This document shows, in pieces, positions 8,649 through 17,942 of a DNA stretch of 64,000 nt. The DNA comes from Massilia sp. Mn16-1_5. Its GTDB lineage: Bacteria; Pseudomonadota; Gammaproteobacteria; Burkholderiales; Burkholderiaceae_D. The position numbers and the translations under genes are program-made. The notes below the pieces were generated by a model. The model was not told the DNA's origin, did not search any database, and was given only the letters and a program-made list of their open reading frames with translations. Positions within the stretch are counted from its first letter, which is position 1, and every line of letters begins with the position of its first letter. Location: assembly GCF_004798585.1 (NCBI RefSeq), contig NZ_PPXQ01000017.1, positions 1 through 64,000 on the forward strand, given 5' to 3'.

Positions 8649-9548
8649 ATGCCGCATCCTGTTGTCGCCTTCCTTGGCATCGGCCTGATGGGCCGTCCCA
8701 TGGCCGCCCGCCTCGCCGGCGCCGGCCTTTACCCGCGCGTCTGGAACCGGACCCTGGCCAAGGCCCAGGCGCTGGCCGGAAGCGGCGCCATTCCCTGCGC
8801 GTCCGTGGAGGAAGCGGTGAGTGGCGCGGCGATCGTGATCTCGATGCTGGAGGCGGGGCCGATCGTCGGCGCCACGATCGAGGCGGCCCTGCCGGCCATG
8901 ACTCCAGGAACGCTCTGGATCGACATGAGTTCCACCCGCCACGACGAGGCGCTGGCTTTTCATGCGCGCCTGACAGGGCAGGGCATGCGCTTTCTCGACG
9001 CGCCGGTGTCGGGCGGCGTCGGCGGCGCCGAAGCAGGGACGCTCGCGATCATGGCCGGCGGCAGTCTGCACGATTTTAATGAGGCCGCGCCCGTGTTCGC
9101 ACCCATGGGCAATGCGCAGCTGGTGGGACCGCAGGGCAGCGGCCAGGTCGCGAAACTGTGCAATCAATTGATCGTCGGCGCGACCATCAATGTAGTCGCC
9201 GAGGCCTTGTTGCTGGCGCAGGCGGCAGGCGCCGATCCAGGCGCGGTGCGCGAGGCGATCCGCGGCGGCTTTGCCGGCAGCCGCATTCTCGAGGTGCACG
9301 GGCAGCGCATGCTGGATCGCAATTTCATGCCTGGCGGGCAGGTGAAAAGCCAGTTGAAGGATCTACGCAATGTCCTGGCGGCGGCCGGGGAGGCGGGCCT
9401 GGTGCTGCCGCTGACGAGCGCGGCGGCGCAAAGCTACGAGTCGATCGAAGGGGAGTTGCCGCATGCGGACCATGCGGCGGCGTTATTGGCGCTGGAAAAG
9501 CTTAATCCAGGACAGCGAGTAGGAACCCAGGCCGATCAGTTGCCGTGA
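8649..9548 (+). CDS. NAD(P)-dependent beta-hydroxyacid dehydrogenase (HIBADH/GLYR family)
   Basis: A 299-residue oxidoreductase. It opens with the Rossmann fingerprint FLGIGLMGRPMAARLAGAG and has the family's substrate-binding segment DAPVSGGVGGAEAGTLAIM, then the catalytic-lysine region GQVAKLCNQLIVG, and an all-helical C-terminal domain. The family includes 3-hydroxyisobutyrate dehydrogenase, tartronate semialdehyde reductase and succinic semialdehyde (glyoxylate) reductases, and I cannot choose among them. The ATG at 8649 follows AAAGGAACTCC. The frame is open further upstream to 8562 but without family similarity. It is divergent from the deacylase gene. Confidence 0.88.
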   Translation: MPHPVVAFLGIGLMGRPMAARLAGAGLYPRVWNRTLAKAQALAGSGAIPCASVEEAVSGAAIVISMLEAGPIVGATIEAALPAMTPGTLWIDMSSTRHDEALAFHARLTGQGMRFLDAPVSGGVGGAEAGTLAIMAGGSLHDFNEAAPVFAPMGNAQLVGPQGSGQVAKLCNQLIVGATINVVAEALLLAQAAGADPGAVREAIRGGFAGSRILEVHGQRMLDRNFMPGGQVKSQLKDLRNVLAAAGEAGLVLPLTSAAAQSYESIEGELPHADHAAALLALEKLNPGQRVGTQADQLP

Positions 9549-9581
9549 TGTTGTAGCGGTGCGGGCGTGAATGGGTACGAA

Positions 9582-9636
9582 CGCGCGGGCATGCCCGCCC
9601 TACGAAAATCAACCGTAGGGCGGGCATGCCCGCGCG
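9582..9636. repeat. Intergenic palindrome, type A copy 1
   Basis: Two 23-base arms, 9582-9604 and 9614-9636, are perfect reverse complements around a 9-base A/T-rich loop. Each arm also contains its own palindrome GCGGGCATGCCCGC and ends CCCTACG or begins CGTAGGG. The same element recurs at 25852 and 55832. It lies between two convergent genes, where it could form a transcript-end hairpin. Confidence 0.9.
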
Positions 9637-9667
9637 GATTCACCGCGTGCACACCGGTGTCCTCATT

Positions 9668-10861
9668 TCAACCGACCGGCAACCCCGTCTCGACGAGCCG
9701 CACCCAATAACTCGCCCCGATCGGCAACAACTGGTCATTGAAATCATAACTCCCGTTATGCAACTGGCACGGCCCGAGCCCATGCCCGCCCGGGCGGTGC
9801 TCGCCGTCACCATTGCCGATAAAGACATAGCACCCCGGCTTCTCCTGCAGCATGAACGCAAAATCCTCCGCGCCCATGGTCGGTTCGACCTCGGTATTCA
9901 CGTTGGCGGCGCCCACCACCGTGCGCATCGCCTCGATCGCAAACGCGGTTTGCTCGGGATGGTTGATCAGCGGCGGATAATTGCGCTTGAAGCCGAAATC
10001 GACGCTGGCGTTGAACGCCGCCGCAATCCCGTTCGCCATCTCCGACATGCGCTGTTCAACCAGGTCGAGGACGGAGGTTGAGAAGGTACGCACCGTCCCG
10101 ATCATGACCGCCTCATCGGGAATCACATTGGTCGCGCTGCCGGAATGGATCTGCGTGATCGACAGCACCGCCGTCTCCAGCGGATTTTTTTCGCGCGAGA
10201 CGATCGTCTGCCAGGCTTGCGCAATCTGCACCGCCACCATCACCGGATCGATGCCGCGATGCGGTTGCGCCGCGTGCGCTCCTTTACCTTTGACGACCAC
10301 ACGGAATTCGTTACTCGATGCCATCATCGGCCCCGGAATCACGCCGAAACTGCCGGTCGCCAGCCCTGGCCAGTTATGCATGCCGTACACGGCTTCCATC
10401 GGGAACTGGTCAAATAAGCCATCCTCGATCATGCGCCGCGCGCCGGCGCCGCCTTCTTCGGCCGGCTGGAAAATCAGGTAGACGGTGCCGTCGAAGTTGC
10501 GGTGACGCGACAAATAGTGGGCTGCGCCCAGCAACATCGCCGTATGACCGTCGTGGCCGCATGCATGCATCTTGCCGGGGTGGCGCGACGCATGGTCAAA
10601 TGTGTTGAGTTCCTGCATCGGCAGTGCATCCATGTCGGCGCGCAGGCCGATGGCACGTGACGAATTGCCATTCTTGATGATGCCGACCACGCCGGTGCCG
10701 CCCAATCCGCGTACGACCGGGATGCCCCAGTCTTCGAGGCGCGCGGCGATGACGTCGGCGGTGCGGTGTTCTTCGTAGCAGAGTTCCGGATGCGCGTGCA
10801 GGTCGCGCCGGATGGCTTCCAGTTCGGTCTGGAATGCCAGGATAGGTTCCACGAGTCTCAT
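9668..10861 (-). CDS. M20-family amidohydrolase (hippurate hydrolase-like)
   Basis: A 397-residue metal-dependent amidohydrolase that removes acyl groups from N-acyl amino acids. Zinc-ligand motifs are visible: MHACGHDGHTAMLLG, FQPAEEGGAGARRM and, near the end, MGAEDFAF. The dimerisation domain lies in the middle (GKGAHAAQPHRG). Length and motif set fit the hippurate hydrolase/IAA-amino acid hydrolase group. No signal peptide is seen, so it is cytoplasmic. I chose the ATG at 10861 because GGGAGAACAAG precedes it; a start at 10894 adds an unrelated cysteine-containing leader. It is divergent from the Mo oxidoreductase. Confidence 0.9.
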   Translation of the reverse strand: MRLVEPILAFQTELEAIRRDLHAHPELCYEEHRTADVIAARLEDWGIPVVRGLGGTGVVGIIKNGNSSRAIGLRADMDALPMQELNTFDHASRHPGKMHACGHDGHTAMLLGAAHYLSRHRNFDGTVYLIFQPAEEGGAGARRMIEDGLFDQFPMEAVYGMHNWPGLATGSFGVIPGPMMASSNEFRVVVKGKGAHAAQPHRGIDPVMVAVQIAQAWQTIVSREKNPLETAVLSITQIHSGSATNVIPDEAVMIGTVRTFSTSVLDLVEQRMSEMANGIAAAFNASVDFGFKRNYPPLINHPEQTAFAIEAMRTVVGAANVNTEVEPTMGAEDFAFMLQEKPGCYVFIGNGDGEHRPGGHGLGPCQLHNGSYDFNDQLLPIGASYWVRLVETGLPVG

Positions 10862-11007
10862 CTTGTTCTCCCTGTTGCATGGACATGAATGCAAGCTGTT
10901 TGAAGATTGTAGCCCGCCTCAACCTGGGAAATCCAGCATCAGACACCGGCCCCGGCCGAATCAGCTAAAGTATTGGTTTGTCGACGTTTTTCCCAAGAAT
11001 AGAACCG

Positions 11008-13113
11008 ATGTCCATCACACAAGTCCGCGCCGCCTGCCCCCACGATTGCCCCGATACCTGCGCCTTGCTCGTCACCGTCGAAGATGGTGTGGCAACCGAG
11101 GTGCGCGGCGATCCCGAGCATCCGACCACGGCCGGCGTCTTGTGCACGAAAGTGTCGCGCTACGTCGAGCGCACCTATTCGCCGGACCGCCTGCTGCACC
11201 CAATGCGCCGCGTCGGCAAGAAGGGTGAGGGCAAGTTTGAACAGATCAGCTGGGACGAGGCGCTCGATGAGATCGCCGCGCGCCTGAAACCGATCGCTGA
11301 ACGCGACCCGCAAGCGATCCTGCCGTACAGCTATTGCGGCACCATGGGCCTGGTGCAAGGCGAAGCGATGGCCATGCGCTTCTTCAACCAGCTGGGCGCC
11401 TCCCTGCTCGACCGCACCATCTGCGCCACCGCCGGTTTTACTGGCTACAAGTACACGATCGGCGCCTCCATCGGCACCGACATGGAGCAGTTCCAGGACG
11501 CGAAATTGATCATCATCTGGGGCGGCAATCCGATCGCCTCGAACCTGCACTTCTGGATGCGCGCCCAGGAAGCGAAACGCCGCGGCGCAAAACTGATCGC
11601 GATCGATCCCTACCGTTCCCTGACGGCCGAGAAGTGCCACCAGCACATTGCGCTGCTGCCCGGCACGGACGCCGCCTTCGCGCTCGGCCTGATGCACGTG
11701 CTGATCAATGAAGACTTGCTCGACCACGACTACATCGCGCAGTACACGCTCGGCTTCGAGGAGCTGAAGGAGCGCGCCAGCGAGTGGACGCCGGAACGCA
11801 CCGCCGAGACCTGCGGCGTCACGGCCCAGGAAATCATCGACCTCGCGCGCCTGTACGGCGAGACCGCCAAGCGCGGCGAGCCGGTCGCGATCCGCTGCAA
11901 CTACGGCGTGCAGCGTGCGCGCGGCGGCGGCATGGCGGTGCGCAACATGAGCTGCCTGCCGGCCCTGGTCGGCGCCTGGCGCCATGCGGCGGGCGGTATC
12001 CAGTTGTCGACTTCGGGCTCCTTTCCGGCGAACAAAGCCAAGCTGCAGCGTCCGGACCTGCTGGCCGGCCGCAACCCGCGCACGATCAACATGACCACCA
12101 TTGGCGACGACTTGTTGAAAGACGCCTCGCCGGAATTCGGCCCGAAGGTCGAAGCCGTCATCGTCTACAACGCCAATCCGCTGGCGATCGCGCCCGATTC
12201 GAGCAAGGTGCAGAAGGCCTTCGAGCGCGAAGATTTATTTACCGTGGTGCTGGAACATTTCAGGACCGACAGCGCCGACTATGCCGACATCCTGCTGCCG
12301 GCCACCACCCAGCTCGAACACGTCGACGCACACCTCGCCTATGGCCACCTGTACATGATGGCGAATAACGCCGCCATTTCTCCGATGGGCGAAGCGAAGC
12401 CGAACACGGAAATCTTCCGCCTGCTCGCCGCGCGCATGGGTTTTACGGATCCGTGCTTCCAGGAGAGCGACGACGAACTGGCCGCGCAAGCTTTTGATAA
12501 GACCCACACCCGCGCCATCCACTTCGACTGGGAATCGCTGAAGCAAAAAGGCTGGCAAAAGCTGAACATGCCGGATGCGCCGTTTGCTGAAGGCGGCTTC
12601 CCGACCCCGTCGGGCAAGTGCGAGTTTTACTCAAGCACGATGGCGAACGACGGCCTCGATCCGGTGCCGACCTATATTGCGCCCTACGAATCGGTGGCAT
12701 CGAACCCGATCCTGGCAAAAAAATATCCGCTGGCGATGATTTCTCCGCCGGCACGGAACTTCCTGAACTCGACCTTTGTCAATGTTCAGAGCCTGCGTGC
12801 AACCGAGGGCGAGCCGCACCTCGACATTCACCCGAACGACGCCGCCCCGCGCGGCATCGCCCACGGTGACATGGCCCGCATCTATAACGACCGCGGCTCT
12901 TTTGTTGCCAAGGCGCGCGTGACCGAGAAAGCGCGACCGGGCCTCGTGGTGGGCTTGTCGATCTGGTGGAAGAAACTCGCCAGCGACGGCAAGAACGCCA
13001 ACGAAGTGACCAGCCAGCGCCTGACCGATATGGGCAGGGCGCCCACTTTCTACGACACCCTGGTGCAGGTCGAAAAGGCCGCACCCCGACCCGGACATGA
13101 AATCCTCACCTAA
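11008..13113 (+). CDS. Molybdopterin (bis-MGD) oxidoreductase, cytoplasmic
   Basis: A 701-residue DMSO-reductase-superfamily enzyme. The N-terminus holds a [4Fe-4S] motif CPHDCPDTC with a fourth Cys in GVLCTK. The molybdopterin domains follow (SYCGTMGLVQGEAMA, WGGNPIASNLH, VYNANPLAIAPDSSKVQ), then the C-terminal molydopterin-dinucleotide barrel. There is no twin-arginine signal and no partner electron-transfer or membrane subunit nearby, so it is probably a soluble single-subunit reductase or dehydrogenase of unknown substrate. The ATG at 11008 is preferred over an upstream TTG. It overlaps the following lipoprotein gene by 17 bp. Confidence 0.88.
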   Translation: MSITQVRAACPHDCPDTCALLVTVEDGVATEVRGDPEHPTTAGVLCTKVSRYVERTYSPDRLLHPMRRVGKKGEGKFEQISWDEALDEIAARLKPIAERDPQAILPYSYCGTMGLVQGEAMAMRFFNQLGASLLDRTICATAGFTGYKYTIGASIGTDMEQFQDAKLIIIWGGNPIASNLHFWMRAQEAKRRGAKLIAIDPYRSLTAEKCHQHIALLPGTDAAFALGLMHVLINEDLLDHDYIAQYTLGFEELKERASEWTPERTAETCGVTAQEIIDLARLYGETAKRGEPVAIRCNYGVQRARGGGMAVRNMSCLPALVGAWRHAAGGIQLSTSGSFPANKAKLQRPDLLAGRNPRTINMTTIGDDLLKDASPEFGPKVEAVIVYNANPLAIAPDSSKVQKAFEREDLFTVVLEHFRTDSADYADILLPATTQLEHVDAHLAYGHLYMMANNAAISPMGEAKPNTEIFRLLAARMGFTDPCFQESDDELAAQAFDKTHTRAIHFDWESLKQKGWQKLNMPDAPFAEGGFPTPSGKCEFYSSTMANDGLDPVPTYIAPYESVASNPILAKKYPLAMISPPARNFLNSTFVNVQSLRATEGEPHLDIHPNDAAPRGIAHGDMARIYNDRGSFVAKARVTEKARPGLVVGLSIWWKKLASDGKNANEVTSQRLTDMGRAPTFYDTLVQVEKAAPRPGHEILT

Positions 13114-14224
13114 ATATCCCCGCTTCTTCCGGCGCGGCGCCTTGGCCGCCGCTGTCATCGCCGCCGCCGGAATGCTTGCCAGTTGTTCTACTCTGAATTA
13201 CTACACCCAGGCCGCCCAGGGCCAACTCGAACTCCTCTCCGACGCACGACCCATCGATGACTGGCTGGCCGACCCGGCCACCAACACCTCGCTCCGGCAC
13301 CGCCTGGAAACGGCGCGCCAGATCCGCCGCTTTGCGGTCCAGCAGATGGGCCTGCCCGACAACGACAGCTACAAGAACTACGCCGCTTTGAAACGCCAGT
13401 ACGTGCTGTGGAACGTCGTTGCTACGCCGGAACTGTCTCTGAAACCCCTGCAGTGGTGCTTCCCGGTGGCCGGCTGCGTCAATTACCGCGGCTACTACAG
13501 CAAGGAAGACGCGCAAGCCTATGCGAAGGAGTTGCGCGCCCAGGGCCGCGACGTCGAAGTCGGCGGCGTCAGCGCCTATTCGACCCTCGGCTGGTTCAGC
13601 GATCCGCTGATCTCGACGTTCATCAATTATCCCGACGCGGAACTGGCGCGCCTGATCTTCCACGAACTGGCGCACCAGGTGACCTATGTCGCGGGCGATT
13701 CGCGCTTCAACGAATCCTTCGCCAGCGCGGTGGAAGAGGCCGGCGTCGAGCTGTGGCTGGAGCGCTTCGGCAATCCGCAAATGCGCGAGGGCTATGCGCG
13801 CTACACGGCAAGGCGTAAGGATTTCCTGGCGCTGCTGCTGAAGTACCGCAAGGAGCTGGAGCGCACCTACGCGTCCATCATTCCGGACGAAGAAAAGCGT
13901 ATCGGCAAGGCGCGCCTGTTCATTGCGCTGAAGGAGGAATACCAGGTGCTGAAGGCGAACTGGGGCGGTTACGCGGGCTACGACCGTTTCTTCGCCGAGC
14001 CGCTCTCGAACGCGCACCTGGCCTCGATTGCGACCTACAACGACTACGTGCCGGCCTTCCGCGCGATGCTGCGTGAAGAAAAGAATTTCAGCGCGTTTTA
14101 CCGCAAGGTGAACCGCTTGGCGAAACTCGATAAAACCGAGCGCCAGGCTGCGCTGAAGCTCATTGACCTCGCTTCGCCCCCGGCGAATTTCATGGTGCAG
14201 CGCACCAATGCGGCCGCGCCATAG
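13097..14224 (+). CDS. Putative lipoprotein aminopeptidase (PF10023-type)
   Basis: A 375-residue exported protein. A twin-basic N-terminus and hydrophobic stretch end in the lipobox LASC (Cys near residue 29), so it should be lipid-anchored. The zinc metallopeptidase motif HELAH lies in LIFHELAHQVTYV, followed by NESFASAVEEAGVELW, which supplies the downstream glutamate. Length and spacing fit the family annotated as predicted aminopeptidase (DUF2265). Its start lies inside the end of the Mo oxidoreductase gene (17-bp overlap), suggesting translational coupling, although the two proteins would sit in different compartments. Substrate is unknown. Confidence 0.83.
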   Translation: MKSSPKYPRFFRRGALAAAVIAAAGMLASCSTLNYYTQAAQGQLELLSDARPIDDWLADPATNTSLRHRLETARQIRRFAVQQMGLPDNDSYKNYAALKRQYVLWNVVATPELSLKPLQWCFPVAGCVNYRGYYSKEDAQAYAKELRAQGRDVEVGGVSAYSTLGWFSDPLISTFINYPDAELARLIFHELAHQVTYVAGDSRFNESFASAVEEAGVELWLERFGNPQMREGYARYTARRKDFLALLLKYRKELERTYASIIPDEEKRIGKARLFIALKEEYQVLKANWGGYAGYDRFFAEPLSNAHLASIATYNDYVPAFRAMLREEKNFSAFYRKVNRLAKLDKTERQAALKLIDLASPPANFMVQRTNAAAP

Positions 14225-14392
14225 TTGACTCGTAGAGTCCCTGTTCCAATCGTGCCAAAAGCGCTTGCTTCCGCGAGCGCTGCCCGATAGCATCACAATC
14301 AGCAATAGCAAAGGCACAAGCACGCCTGGCCCTTTCGCTGTGCGGACGAGGCCACGGACGATAACGATACTATTCGAGACAGAGGGCACCTG

Positions 14393-16090
14393 ATGGACAA
14401 AATTTGGCTGAAGTCGTATCCCCCCGGCGTACCCGCCGAGATCAATCCTGACCAGTACACCTCGCTTGTCCATTTGCTGGAGGAATCGTTCCAGAAGTAC
14501 GCGCAGAACAACGCGTACGTTTGCATGGACAAGTTCCTGACCTACGCCGAACTCGACGCGTGTTCGAAGCGCCTGACCGCCTGGCTGCAAAGCCGCGGCA
14601 TGGCCAAGGGCGCGCGCGTGGCGGTCATGATGCCGAACGTGCTGCAGTACCCGATCGCGATCGCTGCCATCCTGCGCGCCGGCTACACCGTCGTCAACGT
14701 CAATCCCCTCTACACCGCGCGCGAACTCGAGCACCAGCTGAAGGACTCGGGCAGCGAAGCGATCATCGTGCTGGAAAACTTTGCGCACACGGTCGAGCAG
14801 GTGCTGAAGAACACCGCGGTGCGCCATGTGGTCGTGGCCAGCATGGGCGAACTGCTCGGCGGCGCCAAGGGCATGCTGGTCAACTTCGTGGTCCGCAACG
14901 TCAAGAAGATGGTGCCGGACTTCGCGCTGCCGAACATGGTGCGCTTCAAGGATGCGCTGAGCCAGGGCGGCAAAATGCCGTTCACGGCGCCGACCCTCGG
15001 CTCGTCCGACATCGCCTTCCTCCAGTACACGGGCGGCACCACGGGCGTCTCGAAAGGTGCCACGCTGACCCACCGCAACGTGATCGCCAACGTGCTGCAG
15101 GCCGAAGCCTGGGCCGAACCGGCGAATTCGCAGCCGCCGCACGTCGAGTTCCCGACCATCGTCTGCGCACTGCCGCTGTACCACATCTTCGCGCTGACGG
15201 CCTGCGCCATGTGGGGCATGCGCGTCGGCGCCCTGAACATCCTGATCCCGAACCCGCGCGACATCCCGGGCTTCATCAAGGAACTGCAGAAGTACCAGAT
15301 CACCACGCTACCGGCGGTAAACACGCTGTACAACGCGCTGGCCAACCATCCCGACTTCGCCAAGCTCGACTTCTCGCACCTGAAAACCGCGAACGGCGGC
15401 GGCATGGCCGTGCAGCAGGCGGTCAACGACAAGTTCAAGCAGGCAACCGGGAAGAGTATCATCGAGGGTTACGGTTTGTCGGAAACCTCGCCGGTCGCGA
15501 CCTGCAACCGCGCGGACGAACAAGGCTTTACCGGCACGATCGGCCTGCCGGTGCCGTCGACCGACATCGCCATCCTGGATGACGACGGCAACCCGGTCCC
15601 GCTCGGCCAGACCGGCGAGATCGCGATCCGCGGCCCGCAGGTGATGGCCGGCTACTGGAACCGTCCGGACGAAACGGCCAAGGTCATGACGGCCGACGGC
15701 TTCTTCAAGTCGGGCGACGTCGGCATCATGGACGAACGCGGCTACGTAAAAATTGTCGATCGCAAGAAGGACATGATCCTGGTGTCGGGCTTCAACGTCT
15801 ATCCGAACGAACTCGAAGGCGTGATCGCCGGCCATCCGGGCGTGCTCGAATGCGCGGTTGTCGGCGTGCCGGACGAGCACTCGGGCGAGGCCGTGAAAGT
15901 GTTCGTGGTGCGCCGCGACCCGAACCTGACGGAAACCGCGCTGATGGACTACTGCAAGCAGCAGTTCACCGGCTACAAGAAACCGAAGTACATCGAATTC
16001 CGCGACGAACTGCCGAAGACCAACGTCGGCAAGATCCTGCGGCGCGCGCTGCGCGACGAGCAGCCGCAAAAACAAAAGCAAGCAGCCTGA
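14393..16090 (+). CDS. fadD: Long-chain fatty-acid--CoA ligase, first of two tandem copies
   Basis: A 565-residue ANL-superfamily acyl-CoA synthetase that activates fatty acids through an acyl-AMP. The P-loop-like AMP-binding motif YTGGTTGVSKGA, the EGYGLSETSP motif, the SGDVGIMDERGYV segment and the C-terminal catalytic lysine region KTNVGKILRRALRDE are all present. It opens MDKIWLKSYPPGVPAEI, the usual FadD N-terminus in this order. The 168 bp upstream hold a hairpin (14260-14281) without a U-run and no clear promoter that I can defend. A terminator follows at 16117, ahead of a very similar second copy. Confidence 0.93.
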   Translation: MDKIWLKSYPPGVPAEINPDQYTSLVHLLEESFQKYAQNNAYVCMDKFLTYAELDACSKRLTAWLQSRGMAKGARVAVMMPNVLQYPIAIAAILRAGYTVVNVNPLYTARELEHQLKDSGSEAIIVLENFAHTVEQVLKNTAVRHVVVASMGELLGGAKGMLVNFVVRNVKKMVPDFALPNMVRFKDALSQGGKMPFTAPTLGSSDIAFLQYTGGTTGVSKGATLTHRNVIANVLQAEAWAEPANSQPPHVEFPTIVCALPLYHIFALTACAMWGMRVGALNILIPNPRDIPGFIKELQKYQITTLPAVNTLYNALANHPDFAKLDFSHLKTANGGGMAVQQAVNDKFKQATGKSIIEGYGLSETSPVATCNRADEQGFTGTIGLPVPSTDIAILDDDGNPVPLGQTGEIAIRGPQVMAGYWNRPDETAKVMTADGFFKSGDVGIMDERGYVKIVDRKKDMILVSGFNVYPNELEGVIAGHPGVLECAVVGVPDEHSGEAVKVFVVRRDPNLTETALMDYCKQQFTGYKKPKYIEFRDELPKTNVGKILRRALRDEQPQKQKQAA

Positions 16091-16116
16091 CGCTTCATTA
16101 TTGGAGCGTCTGGTTG

Positions 16117-16155
16117 GCAAAGCCGCCCGGCTGTTCGGGCGGCTTTGCATTTTTA
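16117..16155 (+). terminator. Intrinsic terminator between the fadD copies
   Basis: A 13-bp stem (16117-16129 with 16136-16148, GCAAAGCCGCCCG) is followed by ATTTTTAT. It would separate transcription of the two fadD paralogues at least partly. Confidence 0.85.
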
Positions 16156-16190
16156 TCGGACAAAGAGTTTTAAAGAAGGCGAGGCATCAG

Positions 16191-17873
16191 ATGGACAAGT
16201 TTTGGCTCAAGTCGTACCAGGGAGGCGTGCCGTCGGAGATCGACCCGACGCAGTACCGTTCACTCACCCATTTGCTGGAAGAGTCCTTCCGCAAGTACGC
16301 GAACCAGAACGCCTTTGCCTGCATGGACAAGACCCTGAGCTACGCCGACCTCGACCGCCTGTCGGCCGGAATGGCCGCCTGGTTCCAGAGCCGCGGCCTG
16401 CAGCCGGGCGCGCGCGTGGCGATCATGCTGCCGAACGTGCTGCAATACCCGGTGGCGATGGCGGCGGCCCTGCGCGGCGGCTACACCATCGTGAATGTGA
16501 ATCCGCTGTACACCCCGCGCGAACTGCAGCACCAGCTGAAGGATTCCGGCGCCGAGGCCCTGGTGGTGCTGGAAAATTTTGCTCATACGGTCGAGCAGGT
16601 GATCGCCAACACCCCGGTCAAACACGTCATCGTCGGCACCATGGGAGATTTGCTGGGCGGCGTGAAGGGCGCCATCGTCAACTTCGTCGTCCGTAAAGTG
16701 AAAAAGATGGTCCCGGGCTGGTCGCTGCCGGGTGCGACCAGTTTCAAGAAGGTGCTGGCCGAAGGCGCGCGCCTGACGTTCAAGCCTGTCAAACTGGGCC
16801 ACGACGACATCGCCTTCCTGCAGTACACGGGCGGCACCACGGGCGTCTCGAAGGGCGCCGTCCTGCTGCACAAGAACGTGCTGGCCAACGTGCTGCAGAA
16901 CGAAGCCTGGTTCGGTCCTTCGCTGGGCGGCGCCCCGAGTGGCAAGCAGCTCGAATTCATGTGCGCGCTGCCGCTGTACCACATCTATGCGCTGACCGTC
17001 TGCGCCTTGCTCGGCATGCGCCTGGGCGGCATGAACGTGCTGATCCCGAATCCGCGCGACATGGACGGTTTTATCAGGGAACTGGGCAAGTACCGCATCA
17101 ACGTGTTCCCGGCCGTGAACACCTTGTATAACGGCCTGGTCAACCAGCCGGCCTTTGCGAATCTCGATCACTCGAGTTACCTGGTCTGCCCGGGCGGCGG
17201 CATGGCGGTGCAGCAGGCGGTGGCCGACAAGTGGCTCAAGATCACCGGCACCCCGATCGTCGAAGGTTACGGCCTGTCCGAGACCTCGCCGGTGGTCACC
17301 GCCAACCGCTGCGACATCAGCGACTTTACGGGCACCATCGGCCTGCCGCTGCCGTCGACCGAGGTGCTGATCCTCGACGAAGCGGACAAGCCTGTCCCCT
17401 TCGGGCAGTCCGGAGAAATCGCCGTGCGCGGCCCGCAGGTGATGGCCGGCTACTGGAAGCGCGACGACGAGACGGCCAAGGTCATGACCGCCGAGGGCTT
17501 CCTGAAAACGGGCGACATCGGCATCATGGACGAACGCGGCTACACCCGCATCGTCGACCGCAAGAAGGACATGATCCTGGTCTCGGGTTTCAATGTTTAC
17601 CCGAACGAAGTCGAGAACGTGGTCGCCTCGCATCCGGGCGTGCTGGAAGTGGCCTGCGTCGGCGTGCCCGATAAACACTCGGGCGAGGCGGTGAAGCTGT
17701 ACGTGGTCAAGAAGGACCCGGCGCTGAGCGTCGAGACGCTGATGGAATTCTGCAAGGAAGAGCTGACCGGCTACAAGCGCCCGCGCCTGATCGAGTTCCG
17801 CGACACCCTGCCGAAGACCAATGTCGGCAAGATCCTGCGGCGCGAACTGCGCGACGAGAAGCAGAGCGCCTGA
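16191..17873 (+). CDS. fadD: Long-chain fatty-acid--CoA ligase, second tandem copy
   Basis: A 560-residue paralogue of the preceding gene, with the same motifs in the same places: YTGGTTGVSKGA, EGYGLSETSP, GDIGIMDERGYTR and KTNVGKILRRELRDEK. The two differ most around residues 200-290, in the region between the AMP motif and the central LPLYHIYALTVCALLGMR segment, where substrate pockets often vary. The start at ATG 16191 gives the same MDKFWLKSYQGGVPSEI N-terminus as the first copy. An upstream extension to 16101 would cross the terminator and is rejected. A different chain-length preference from copy 1 is a reasonable guess only. Confidence 0.93.
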   Translation: MDKFWLKSYQGGVPSEIDPTQYRSLTHLLEESFRKYANQNAFACMDKTLSYADLDRLSAGMAAWFQSRGLQPGARVAIMLPNVLQYPVAMAAALRGGYTIVNVNPLYTPRELQHQLKDSGAEALVVLENFAHTVEQVIANTPVKHVIVGTMGDLLGGVKGAIVNFVVRKVKKMVPGWSLPGATSFKKVLAEGARLTFKPVKLGHDDIAFLQYTGGTTGVSKGAVLLHKNVLANVLQNEAWFGPSLGGAPSGKQLEFMCALPLYHIYALTVCALLGMRLGGMNVLIPNPRDMDGFIRELGKYRINVFPAVNTLYNGLVNQPAFANLDHSSYLVCPGGGMAVQQAVADKWLKITGTPIVEGYGLSETSPVVTANRCDISDFTGTIGLPLPSTEVLILDEADKPVPFGQSGEIAVRGPQVMAGYWKRDDETAKVMTAEGFLKTGDIGIMDERGYTRIVDRKKDMILVSGFNVYPNEVENVVASHPGVLEVACVGVPDKHSGEAVKLYVVKKDPALSVETLMEFCKEELTGYKRPRLIEFRDTLPKTNVGKILRRELRDEKQSA

Positions 17874-17893
17874 CGCGTCGTAAAGGCCATGAG

Positions 17894-17928
17894 AAAGCCG
17901 GGAAGCCTGCGGGCCCCGGCTTTTTTTA
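17894..17928 (+). terminator. Intrinsic terminator after fadD copy 2
   Basis: A 9-bp stem AAAGCCGGG/CCCGGCTTT (17894-17902 with 17115-offset partner at 17915-17923) runs into TTTTTTT. On the other strand the stem is followed only by a weak T tract, so any role for the convergent kinase gene is doubtful. Confidence 0.8.
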
Positions 17929-17942
17929 TTTCATCGCGGCGT

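Noticed and set aside
9582..9636. CRISPR repeats or an insertion sequence at the repeated palindromes
   Set aside because: The copies are dispersed singly, have no spacers between regular repeats, and no transposase or cas gene is near.
14260..14281. Hairpin AGCGCTTGC/GCGAGCGCT as terminator before fadD
   Set aside because: It has no following U-run, so termination cannot be supported.
13106..15184. 692-codon minus-strand frame across the lipoprotein gene and fadD
   Set aside because: It spans two real genes and their intergenic region on the other strand and shows no recognisable motif.
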